From: Caenispirillum salinarum_A
GTDB taxonomy: Bacteria; Pseudomonadota; Alphaproteobacteria; Rhodospirillales; Rhodospirillaceae
NCBI RefSeq assembly: GCF_044803115.1
Contig: NZ_CP085224.1
Coordinates: 1,240,001-1,304,000 of the forward strand
Direction: 5' to 3'
Length of the DNA: 64,000 bases
Below, in pieces: positions 30,401-36,732 of this stretch; positions within the stretch are counted from its first letter, which is position 1; every line of letters begins with the position of its first letter. Under the pieces are notes generated by a model. It was not told the DNA's origin and searched no databases. It was given only the letters and a program-made list of their open reading frames with translations. Position numbers and translations under genes: made by a program.

Positions 30401-32508
30401 ATGTCGGTTACGGCGTCGACGCCGCCCTCCAGCAGGCGCCAGAAGCTGTCCATGTCGACCACGCCGCCCGGCAGGCGCAGGCCCACGCCCACCAGCGCGA
30501 TGGGCTCCTCCGCCGCCAGGGCGACGGCGGGCGCCGCCTCGCGCGTTCCGCCGGCCAGGTGGCGGGCGACGGCGAGCGGCGTCGGGTGGTCGAATACCAG
30601 CGAGGGCGGCAGGCGGCGGCCCAGGCGGTTGCCGAGGTGGTCGGCGAAGGTGACGGCGACCAGCGAGGTAAACCCGGCGTCGGCGAAGCGAACGTCCGGC
30701 GCGATGTCCACGCCCGTGATGTCGTGCGCCACGGCGCGGACGTCGGCCAGCAGGCGTGCTTCATCCGTGCCCGCCTTGCGCTCGCCCGCCAGCGCCTGTG
30801 CCGCGGCGGCCCGCGCCCTGTCGGCCACCAGCTGCCGCGCGAGCGCCACGCGCTGGATCTTGCCGCTGGTGGTTTTCGGAATCTTGCGCACCGGCACCAC
30901 CTGGGCCACCGGCAGGCCGACACGCTTCAGCACGGCGGCGCGGGCGCGGTCGGCAAGCGCCGGGAATTCGTCGTCGCGCCCGGTCCAGCGCAGGAAGAGC
31001 ACCAGTTCCTCGGCTCCGAGTCCGTCGCGCCCGCCGGGCACGCCGCAGGCGACCACGTTGCCGGGCTTGACGTCGTGCAGCGTCTCCACCGCCTGTTCGA
31101 TGTCGTGCGGGTGGTGGTTGAGGCCGTTAACGATGATGAGTTCCTTGGCCCGACCGGTGACCGTCAGGCGGCCGTCGTTCAGGAACCCGATGTCGCCGGT
31201 GTCCAGCCAGCCGTCGTCCAGGCGCGCGGCGGCGGAGGCGTCTTCGTTGTTGTAGTAGCCGTCGGTGACGCTGGGCCCGCGGATGGCGATGCGGCCGATG
31301 GTGCGCTCGGGCAGCGGGCGGCCGCCGGGGTCCATGATCGCCATCTCGACGTTGTCGATGGCGGGGCCGCAGTCGACGAAGGTGATGGCGTCGGCGTCCG
31401 TGTCCTGCGGGTCGGCGGGCACGATGGTCTCGCCCAGCGCGATGCGGTCGCGCTTGACCCGGTGGGTGCGGATGCCGGTGCCCGGCGGGGTCACCGCCAC
31501 GCCGACCGTCCCCTCGGCCAGCCCGTAGCAGGGCAGGATGGCCGTGTCCGGCAGGCCGTGGACGGCCAGACGCTCGTGGAAGGCATGGCAGAGGTCGACG
31601 GAAATGGGCTCGGCGCCGTTCCAGATGAGCCGCACCGACGACAGGTCCCAGTCCGGCCGGTCCTCCAGCCCCTCATAGGCGGACAGGAAGAAGTGATAGC
31701 CGAAGTTGGGTGAGCACAGCATGGTCGCGCGATGCTCGTGCGCCTTCTTGAGCCAAAGAAGCGGCCGGCGGATGAACAGCGGGGTCGGCATCAGGCACAG
31801 CGTCAGGCCGCGCAACTGGGCGGTCAGCGTGATGCAGATCAGCCCCATATCGTGGGTGATAGGCATCCACGACAGGGCCGTGTCGTCGGTGGTCATGCCC
31901 GCGCGGTCCGCCAGCGCCTCCACGTTCACCAGCAGGTTGCGGTGGGTGACGGTGACGCCCTTGGGATCACCCGTCGAGCCCGAGGAAAATTGCAGGAAGG
32001 CCAGGTCGTCGGGCCGCGGCGCAACCTCGTCGGCCGGCTCGAACGTCTCCGCCCCGTCCTCGGCATCGGCGATCAGAAGGGCGCGCGAGTCCAAGGCGTG
32101 GGCGTCGGCGCCCTCGGCCGTCCAGAACTCGCAGATTTGCGGCAGGCGCTTGTCGATTGTCGCCAGCCATGGATGGGATAAGGTCTTCCAGACCTTCAGA
32201 AGTTTGCGCAGATAGTCGTCGCGCGCACCCACATGCAGGGGCACCGGAACGATGCCGCCGCGCAGGCAGGCCCAGAACAGGGTCAGGAAGGTGCGCTGAT
32301 CCTCGATCTGCAGCACCAGCTCATGCCCCGGCGCCACGCCGGCGGCGCGCAGGCGGCTGAGCATGCGTCCGGCGTCGTCCCACAGGCGCGCATACGGGAT
32401 GCACGTTTCCTGGCGTTCGCCGGAAATGAAGATGATGCCCCGGTCGTGGCTTTGGTCCTCGGCAACCGCGCGCACACGGTCGATGAGTGTCCGGTCCTGC
32501 GTGGTCAT
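24454..32508 (-). CDS. Fatty acyl-AMP ligase / reducing polyketide synthase (FAAL-ACP-KS-AT-DH-ER-KR-ACP)
   Basis: First gene of the operon, 2684 residues. FAAL (1-570, motif FSSGSTGDPKG near 174) adenylates a free fatty acid and loads it on ACP1 (Ser615). KS has Cys841, His976 and His1013. AT has Ser1277 in GHSLG and a VASH motif at 1378-1381, closer to methylmalonyl-type YASH than to malonyl HAFH. DH has His1572 and Asp1715. ER has the nucleotide-binding GGVGRAA near 2120. KR has GGAGAVG, Tyr2460 and the LDD motif of B-type ketoreductases. ACP2 has Ser2613, and the acidic tail resembles a docking peptide. The acyl starter is thus extended once and fully reduced. I chose ATG 32508, which has GGGAG 10 bases upstream and starts where FAAL homology starts. 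The in-frame ATG at 32661 would add 51 Arg/Gly-rich residues but also has a plausible ribosome site, so it is not excluded. Confidence 0.94.
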   Translation of the reverse strand: MTTQDRTLIDRVRAVAEDQSHDRGIIFISGERQETCIPYARLWDDAGRMLSRLRAAGVAPGHELVLQIEDQRTFLTLFWACLRGGIVPVPLHVGARDDYLRKLLKVWKTLSHPWLATIDKRLPQICEFWTAEGADAHALDSRALLIADAEDGAETFEPADEVAPRPDDLAFLQFSSGSTGDPKGVTVTHRNLLVNVEALADRAGMTTDDTALSWMPITHDMGLICITLTAQLRGLTLCLMPTPLFIRRPLLWLKKAHEHRATMLCSPNFGYHFFLSAYEGLEDRPDWDLSSVRLIWNGAEPISVDLCHAFHERLAVHGLPDTAILPCYGLAEGTVGVAVTPPGTGIRTHRVKRDRIALGETIVPADPQDTDADAITFVDCGPAIDNVEMAIMDPGGRPLPERTIGRIAIRGPSVTDGYYNNEDASAAARLDDGWLDTGDIGFLNDGRLTVTGRAKELIIVNGLNHHPHDIEQAVETLHDVKPGNVVACGVPGGRDGLGAEELVLFLRWTGRDDEFPALADRARAAVLKRVGLPVAQVVPVRKIPKTTSGKIQRVALARQLVADRARAAAAQALAGERKAGTDEARLLADVRAVAHDITGVDIAPDVRFADAGFTSLVAVTFADHLGNRLGRRLPPSLVFDHPTPLAVARHLAGGTREAAPAVALAAEEPIALVGVGLRLPGGVVDMDSFWRLLEGGVDAVTDIPADRWDAEALHDPDAAAPGRLTIRHGGFLDGVDLFDNRFFGVSPAEAECVDPQQRLLLETAYEALEDAGLDLGPLAGGPVGVFVGLSNADYTRKQLHSGDLARIGTYSMTGTAFSTAAGRLSYGFGFQGPGLTVDTACSSSLVAVHLAAQSLRRGECSVALAAGANLILSPEVHAGFSRLDSMARDGRCKTFDARADGYCRSEGVAVVVLKRLSDAQSHGDRVLAVLNGGALNQDGASNGLTAPNGPAQENLMRQALAAAGTSADAVGYVEAHGTGTPLGDGIELNALNAVYGRGARPVFVGSVKSNIGHTEATAGLAGLLKAVLAVRHGVIPPSLHVQEPTPQLDWVTAGLRVPTEPTPWPEEAPRTAAVSSFGFSGTNAHWLVSAAPAVAAAPVKAPEALPLLLSARTPEALEALRASWLGRLAQDDATEGFAALAATAAHRRTAHPWRLAVAGRTAAEAREALEGAPLPARAVSAAPGRTVFVYPGQGGQWPGMARDLAAAEPVFAAALAACAEALRPHVDWDPALLTDGDPDALMTGIDRVQPALFAVSVALTRLWESKGVRPDAVVGHSLGEVAAAHVAGILSLEDAARIIAVRSRLLTRIAGQGGMMVVDLPMAEAVALCDGAGGGRVSVAVKNATASTVIAGDPAVLEALAADLEARDIFCRRVKVDVASHSPQVEPLLGDLRTELAGIAPHAGRIPLFSTVQGRVLEGPEATAEYWAENLRRPVLFADAVTALAADGARWFVECAPHPTLVSFIEQECEDAAAVPSLRRDEPGPREFAAAAAALWATGRPLDWAGFLPRPAVPAALPRYPWQRERFWLEDAPPVDRAADPLLGRRTDLAGEDAAVWETTISVAALPWLADHKVSGSVVLPAAACTLMALRAAPGRSLRRMDFRDMLVIEDGAAVTVQTRRRAARVEVLARDGETWRLLAEGTLADAAEPPATAQPPALEDREEANAFYAGLDAAGLQYGPAFRLIDGIARTEGEAVADLTVPAPSGPVTPALLDACLQAAAPLGLAETRVPVALHGVTIFGPAPATLRVTVRREDETSRILAAAPDGTPVLAVDALHLSTQKAGRDAVAEAMHRLSWTEAGPAPAAAPGPVTLMGAADPALKDALIAAGAEIVADAPRILWRAPSAGDLDTLDPAEVERWTLTLAADLTAIAARAVPPVSVRVVTSGAGEADPLACALTALARTARAEHPELGVTIVDLDRPVEAAALLGALPAGAAQVRLRDGRMLTPRLTPDADAAAPLLEVPAAEVEAYRAVLSRPGDSGSLRFTAADRPAPQAGQVEVSVQAVGLNFLNVLSALGLYPGAPGGFRALGIECAGHVTRVGPDVEGFMPGDAVMGIVDHCLGSHALADARLLVPVPAGLPLTDAAALPVAYATAGIGLQDMAGLEAGETVLIHAASGGVGRAAIALARAAGATIIATAGTPEKRAALAALEGVAHVFDSRSPTFREGVMEATGGRGVDVVLNCLAGPLLEASLDCLAPFGRFVEIGKRDLWGAGSVPMAALRNGTTFHVLDLDRMSREKPARVGRVLARIGRGAADGSLPPLPVTPVPFANAAQAFGDMAAARHTGKLVLARDDATLSVIAPDDAPAFDETGTVLVTGGAGAVGTALIDDLVVRGCANIVVLGRSGTLPADRADAWRAAGATVKAAAMDVADAGGLTRVLDQLEVTMPPLTAVIHAAGVLDDASLSALSPDQVARVMAPKVRGALNLHRLTRGQPLEAFVVVSSAAALLGPMGQGAYAAANAFMDGLIAARRAAGLPGTALDLGPVAGAGLAARADRLANVLATGLRPMPAERVAEALHRALLADTPRLALLDPLPAFADPLWSDTDAPAATDTSDAAGALRAVLLALPGEDARLAHLEDLLAAQAAAVLRCAESKVDRDTPFKSLGLDSLLAMQLRNRLIEATGVTVAVTTFWNTPTITAFARHLLAELMPAADDGPAVPDDTYDALSDEDAEDLLLARL

Positions 32509-33120
32509 GGCGTGCAGGCTCCCGGTCCCCTGTCCGGAAAGCCGCCCGCTCCCGTTGCGCCCGGGCGCCGCACGGACGCCGCGGGCAAGGCCGATACCGT
32601 CTCTCCTGGCGGAGGCAGCATGGCGTTTCCCCCAATTCGGCCCCCGGACCGTATCGACCATGGCAGCGTGATCCCCTGCGCCACGTTGGTCGCGTGTCCG
32701 GAGCCTAAGCCCCTGTTATACGCGCCGATGATTGAAATCATCGACGCTGCGTTCAGACGGCACGCAGCCTTGCGCGCCATAAGGCGCGGCGGCCAGTCGG
32801 CCTTGCCGGACGACAAGTGTACGATTTCGGCTGTCGTCCGGCATTACTCCGGGCGGTGTCCCGCGTCCCGGTCGCACGGCATTATCGCCGGTCCGGCCGG
32901 TCGAAGGTCCATCGCAGCGGCTGGCCGATAAGCGCGGGTGCAAGATCCCGGCATCCCAGTGCAGCGCTGGACAGCCCGACCGGCAGGCGCATCGGGCGCG
33001 TGCCGTAGTCCTGGTCTTACAAGGCGGCGCCGGCGGCTGGTGCGGTCTGCCCGAGCCGGCGGCGCGGCATGCGGCGGGGCGGCCGGGAACTCCCGGTCCA
33101 GACCGCCCCGACCGATCAGC
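32509..33120. promoter_or_regulatory. Leader and promoter region of the lipopeptide operon
   Basis: A 612-base stretch without a credible gene; the short frames here are Arg/Gly/Pro-rich noise. It must hold the promoter of the minus-strand biosynthetic operon. A TATAAC hexamer on the minus strand near 32716-32721 is a possible -10 box, but I see no convincing -35 partner. The stretch also holds copy 1 of the intergenic repeat (32719-32845). A GC-rich compound hairpin just below the DUF697 stop (about 33076-33109, outer arms GGGGCGG and CCGCCCC) may end that upstream transcript, but it lacks a T run. No regulator gene lies next to the operon. Confidence 0.5.
32719..32845. repeat. Hairpin-rich intergenic repeat, copy 1
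   Basis: Shares three ordered blocks with 41305-41486: a left block starting TACGCGCCGATGATTGAAA (32719), a middle block CGCGCCATAAGGCGCGGCGG (32773) and a right block CGGCCTTGCCGGACGA (32798). Each block is palindromic or forms an arm: GATGATT/AATCATC, GCGCC-ATAA-GGCGC, CCGGC/GCCGG-like arms, and in this copy an 11-base inverted repeat GCCGGACGACA ... TGTCGTCCGGC enclosing 16 bases. Only the blocks are conserved; the spacers differ. Both copies lie upstream of a minus-strand gene, in the same orientation. The element type is unknown. Confidence 0.75.
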
Positions 33121-33627
33121 TTACGCCGTGGCGGCCTTGGAGCCGGTGCCGGAGGCGGCCGGCTTCTTGTCGGCGGCTTTCTCGTCGGCGGCCTTCTGGA
33201 CCTCCGCCTCGAACTGCGCGCGCACCGCTTCCGGGTTGAAGTTCAGCAGCGTGCCGCCCGACTCGAAGTGGGTGGTGAACACGCGGCCGACGGCGCGGGT
33301 GGCGACGTAGGCGAACGCCGGCAGGGTGATGGTGCCGATGATGGTGCCGGCGATGGGCACGGACTTCACGTAGGAGGCCGCCGCGCCCGTGGCGACGCCG
33401 GCGGCGGCGGTCGGGGCGAAGCCGCCCAGCAGGCTGGCCACGACGCTCTTCACCCGGTCCTTCTTGAACTCGAGTTCATAGACCTTGGCGAGGTCGGCGA
33501 TCATCTTGACCTGGATGGCGGTGATGGCGGCGACGTCGGCGAGCGGCACCGGAATCAGGCCGGCACCGCCGGACAGCATGGCATAGCGGTTGACGACGCT
33601 CTTGGCCTGGTTGAGGCGCTCAGTCAT
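33121..33627 (-). CDS. DUF697 family membrane-associated protein
   Basis: 168 residues. The body matches the DUF697 family: an N-terminal helix, then the stretch IPVPLADVAAITAIQVKMIA, which is characteristic, followed by two Gly/Ala-rich hydrophobic segments (roughly residues 65-110) and a Lys/Ala-rich C-terminal tail. Members are often fused or adjacent to GTPases; none is seen here and the function is unknown. I chose ATG 33627 over the ATG at 33732 because AGGGGG stands 10 bases upstream and DUF697 homology begins at that Met. It is transcribed in the same direction as the SPFH gene upstream, about 200 bases away. That gap contains a direct repeat GTGGCAACCGT / GTGGCAACGGT at 33738 and 33782. 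Confidence 0.8.
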   Translation of the reverse strand: MTERLNQAKSVVNRYAMLSGGAGLIPVPLADVAAITAIQVKMIADLAKVYELEFKKDRVKSVVASLLGGFAPTAAAGVATGAAASYVKSVPIAGTIIGTITLPAFAYVATRAVGRVFTTHFESGGTLLNFNPEAVRAQFEAEVQKAADEKAADKKPAASGTGSKAATA

Positions 33628-33835
33628 ATCGGAAATTCCCCCTGGCTGGATGTAGCCGATACCGCCCTTGCGGAATCGAGACGGTTCCATGGTCCCCCAT
33701 CGACCATCGCTCTCGACGGTATCAGAGGCCAATCATGGTGGCAACCGTGACGTGCGCGGATAGGAATGTAAATCAACGGTAGTGGCAACGGTCGTTTGAC
33801 GCGCGATTTACGACTTTTCCGGGAGCGCCGTGGCG

Positions 33836-35179
33836 TTACCGCAGTGGCGTTCCCGAAGGCGGCGTGGGACTGGCGTCGATGGCGGCCGACGGCGCGGCGG
33901 CGGCAGCCGGGCGATCACCCGTGGGACGGCCGTCGGCGCCGGTGCTCGGCCGTTCCGACGGAGCCGGACGGTCGGGTGCGACGTCACCTGCGGGCGGGGT
34001 CGGAGCCAGATCCTGGCGGGGCTCCATCGCCGGTCGCGCCACCCGGGGCGAGGCCGTGCCGGCGGCGGCGCCGCCTGCCGTGGTGTCGCCGCCGGGCGCG
34101 GGCTGGTGGCTTGCATTGCCCACCATGGCGGGAAAATCCGATGAGGCGATCCCCGAATCCTGCGCCGGATGGCCCGCGCCGGGCAGGGCGGCGGCCGGAG
34201 TCGTGCCCGTTCGTCCGGTGGCGGCGGGTGCCTGGTCCAGGCCGCCCAGGATGATGGGCAGCCCGTCGTCACCGCCGCCCACGATGACGATTTTGCTGTT
34301 GGGCGACTGCGCCAGCGCCAGTGTCGCCTCAATGCCGCGCAGGCGCAGGTAATCCGGCGTGATTCCCTGAGAGACCGTTTGCTGGAAGGCCTGGATGCCC
34401 GCGGCCTCGATCTGCTTGCGCGCCCGCTCCTTCTGCTCGCGCTGCAACCTGTAGTCGTACTCCAGCATCACATGGTACTGCTGGACCTTGTGCTCGATGG
34501 CCTGGCGCACGGGCTCGGGCAAGCGGACGGAGCGGATCAGCACGTCCTCCACCTCAACGACGCGGTCGTCCAGGCCCTGGTCGAGCATGGATTCGCCCAG
34601 TTGAGTCACCATGCGCTCCAAGATCTGCTTCTGGATGAAGGCGCGCTGGGTCGTGTAGAGCTGCTCCGGCGAATAGCGCGAGATCAGCGTCCGGGCGTGC
34701 GAGCCGATTTCCGGGTAGACCAGGATTTCCGGGTAGTTCGGGCCGATCAGCTTGTGCAGGTAGCCGGCGCTTTCGCGCGTCACCCGGTAACGCACGGCGA
34801 TCTCGACGCTCATTTCCAGGCCGTCGGCGGAGATGACGTCGTAGACGCGCGCGTCGTTCTGCAGGCGCACGTCGTAGATGTACATTTCGTCCCACGGCCA
34901 GATCACCTGGAGGCCTTCGGGATAATAGAGTTCCGTCACCGTACCGCCTGCGAATCGCTTCCACAGCACGCCCACATGGCCGGCCGGCACGTTGATGAAA
35001 ATGCTGGGCCCCATGGCCGAAACCATCAGAATGCCGACGAACAGCGTCAGATAGAACGTCAGCCCGTGGCGACGAATCCAGCGCAGCACGCGCCGCGGGA
35101 CGGAGTCGCGGGAGGCGCCAGTGCCGGCGGTGTTGGGCTCGGGCGTGGCGGAAGATGTCGCGGGGGACTCTGAGGTCAC
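33836..35179 (-). CDS. SPFH/band-7 (prohibitin-like) membrane protein
   Basis: 447 residues. One membrane segment (about 39-62) precedes an SPFH domain that starts at INVPAGHVGVLWKRFAGGTV and continues through a coiled-coil, Lys/Arg/Glu-rich helix near 240-270. The C-terminal 130 residues are Pro/Ala/Thr-rich and of low complexity. SPFH proteins form large ring- or cage-like membrane scaffolds that organise microdomains and often restrain membrane proteases; the specific partner here is unknown. A paralogue with the same layout is encoded on the other strand at 36733-37959, and the two flank a TAXI receptor and a small membrane protein. Transcription probably runs TAXI receptor, small membrane protein, this gene. 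Confidence 0.88.
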   Translation of the reverse strand: MTSESPATSSATPEPNTAGTGASRDSVPRRVLRWIRRHGLTFYLTLFVGILMVSAMGPSIFINVPAGHVGVLWKRFAGGTVTELYYPEGLQVIWPWDEMYIYDVRLQNDARVYDVISADGLEMSVEIAVRYRVTRESAGYLHKLIGPNYPEILVYPEIGSHARTLISRYSPEQLYTTQRAFIQKQILERMVTQLGESMLDQGLDDRVVEVEDVLIRSVRLPEPVRQAIEHKVQQYHVMLEYDYRLQREQKERARKQIEAAGIQAFQQTVSQGITPDYLRLRGIEATLALAQSPNSKIVIVGGGDDGLPIILGGLDQAPAATGRTGTTPAAALPGAGHPAQDSGIASSDFPAMVGNASHQPAPGGDTTAGGAAAGTASPRVARPAMEPRQDLAPTPPAGDVAPDRPAPSERPSTGADGRPTGDRPAAAAAPSAAIDASPTPPSGTPLR

Positions 35180-35219
35180 GTCAGGGGTTCCGGTGATCGG
35201 TGGACAGGGTCGGCGCTGC

Positions 35220-35399
35220 TCAGGCGGAGGACGCCAGCTCGCCGCGCGGCCGGAACAGCAAGGCGAGGATCAGCCCGACCAGCGGGCTCAGCAGCAGCGA
35301 CAGGATGAAGAACCCAAGGAAGCCGATGCGCGCCCGGCGGCCCAGGTAACCGTTGACGGCGCACAGCGCCACATAGGCGATCAGGATGATGTTCAGCAT
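35220..35399 (-). CDS. Small two-helix membrane protein, 59 residues
   Basis: A short frame starting ATG 35399 and ending TGA 35220, translating to MLNIILIAYVALCAVNGYLG, a basic RRAR loop, then a second hydrophobic helix ending FRPRGELASSA. Two membrane segments joined by a positively charged loop make it look like a real small membrane protein rather than chance. It sits 41 bases after the TAXI receptor start side of the cluster (between 35441 and 35179) and 40 bases before the SPFH start, on the same strand, so it is probably co-transcribed with both. I do not recognise a named family; a role as a small partner of the SPFH scaffold is only a guess from position. Confidence 0.7.
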   Translation of the reverse strand: MLNIILIAYVALCAVNGYLGRRARIGFLGFFILSLLLSPLVGLILALLFRPRGELASSA

Positions 35400-35440
35400 G
35401 GTCTTGACGTGTTCCCCTCTGTGCGACGCCGGTCGTCATG

Positions 35441-36610
35441 TCAGCCGTCGGCTCCGGCTCCGGCCCCGGTTTCCCCGTCGGTGTCGACGCCTGCGGCGGC
35501 CGGCAGGCCCTGTTCGTCGAAATAGCGTTGCGCGCCCGCATGAAAGGGCAGGTAGTTGCCTTCGCTGATCATGGGTGTCAGGCTCGACGCGCGCAGCGGC
35601 CGCGCGTAGCCGCGGAAGCGCTCCAGGTCCCCCAGCACGGCGCGGGTGATGTGGTAGACGATGTCGTCGTCGGTATCGGCGCGGGCGACGAGCGTTGCGC
35701 GGATCCCGATGGTTTCCACCGGTTTGTCCTGGCCGACGTAGGAGCCGCCGGGAATGACGGTGTGGTACAGCCATGGCGTACGCTCCACCAGGTCGGTGAC
35801 CGTCGTGGTCCACGGCACCCCGCCGACGCGGGCGTTGCAGTAGCGGGCGGTGCGGCCGATGTAGGACGCCGGGTGGCCGATCCAGTCGACGTAGGCGTCG
35901 ATCTCCTCCTCGCACATCAGACGGTGGAGGGCCGGGCGTTCGTACTCGGTCAGCACCACGGCATCGGCTTCGGGAGCGATGCCGTGCTGCGAGAGGAGCG
36001 ACCACAGGTGGCGCGGCGCCGATTCGTCGGGTCCCAGGTTGACCGTCAGCCCGTCCAGGTCGCGTACGGCGGCGACGTCCGCCTCGGGCTGCGACACCAC
36101 CACCGCCGACTCGTAAAAGAGCGACATGATGGAGCGGGCCGGGCCGATGTCTGCCTCGCCCACGGCAGCGCGGTAGTTGTCGTCGCCCTGAATCAGCGCC
36201 ACCTCGGCCTCGCCGCTCTTCAGGGCAGCGGCGTTCTCGGGATCTCCGGTGGTGCGCTCGGCGGCGCAATGGATGCGGTGATCCTCGAACGTGGCGCCCA
36301 GCGCTTCGCAGATGGCGGCGGCGACCTGGTAGTAGACGCCACCCGTGTGGCCGCTGTGGATGATGACGAACCGGTTGTCATCCTTGGTATCGGCGCGCGG
36401 AAGGGTGCTCAGGTCGGGCAGGTCGGGCATGAGGTCGGCGCTGAAGTCGCTCATCATGCTGGGCGGCAGGGGCAGCGGCGGCGGGGCGTCCGACTCCGGC
36501 GCCGATGGCGACTGGGCGGCCGCCGGCATCGCCGTCAGCGCCAGGAGCCCCACTCCCGCCGCCGCGACGCGCCTCAGGCGCCGGCCCATTGTGTCGCGTT
36601 TCGCAAGCAT
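35441..36610 (-). CDS. TAXI-family TRAP transporter solute-binding protein
   Basis: 389 residues with a Sec signal peptide (hydrophobic core about 16-30, cleavage likely after AAA in PAAAQ). After a Pro-rich spacer the receptor fold starts near FVIIHSGHTGGVYYQVAAAI, the typical TAXI N-terminal pattern (T/SGxxGGxYY). The family captures small organic acids such as glutamate or 2-oxoglutarate in the periplasm and feeds a fused DctQM-type permease. No permease gene lies within the window, so this is an orphan receptor or its membrane partner is elsewhere. It is divergent from the plus-strand SPFH gene and heads the minus-strand run receptor, small membrane protein, SPFH protein. An internal ATG at 36589 is an alternative start that keeps the signal peptide. 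Confidence 0.88.
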   Translation of the reverse strand: MLAKRDTMGRRLRRVAAAGVGLLALTAMPAAAQSPSAPESDAPPPLPLPPSMMSDFSADLMPDLPDLSTLPRADTKDDNRFVIIHSGHTGGVYYQVAAAICEALGATFEDHRIHCAAERTTGDPENAAALKSGEAEVALIQGDDNYRAAVGEADIGPARSIMSLFYESAVVVSQPEADVAAVRDLDGLTVNLGPDESAPRHLWSLLSQHGIAPEADAVVLTEYERPALHRLMCEEEIDAYVDWIGHPASYIGRTARYCNARVGGVPWTTTVTDLVERTPWLYHTVIPGGSYVGQDKPVETIGIRATLVARADTDDDIVYHITRAVLGDLERFRGYARPLRASSLTPMISEGNYLPFHAGAQRYFDEQGLPAAAGVDTDGETGAGAGADG

Positions 36611-36676
36611 GCCCCTCGATCCCCCCGGCCGGACGCCGCGAGTCCCCCTGCGCGACCGTCGACCGTTCCTTCACCG

Positions 36677-36698
36677 TACACATCCGAAGAAGTGTGTA
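36677..36698. promoter_or_regulatory. Inverted repeat in the divergent TAXI/SPFH promoter region
   Basis: TACACA, ten bases, then TGTGTA: a perfect six-base inverted repeat in the 122-base region between the divergent starts at 36610 and 36733. The spacing places the arms about one and a half helical turns apart (16 bases start to start), and the local sequence is distinctly A/T-richer than its surroundings. It could be an operator acting on both genes or a chance palindrome. No regulator gene is adjacent. Confidence 0.35.
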
Positions 36699-36732
36699 AA
36701 CGTGAAATTTAGCCTTTTGAGGGGGCGGACGA

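Noticed and set aside
32509..32661. A 51-residue N-terminal extension of the FAAL-PKS protein
   Set aside because: The extension is Arg/Gly-rich and unlike FAAL N-termini, although its ribosome site is plausible; ATG 32508 is preferred, not proven.
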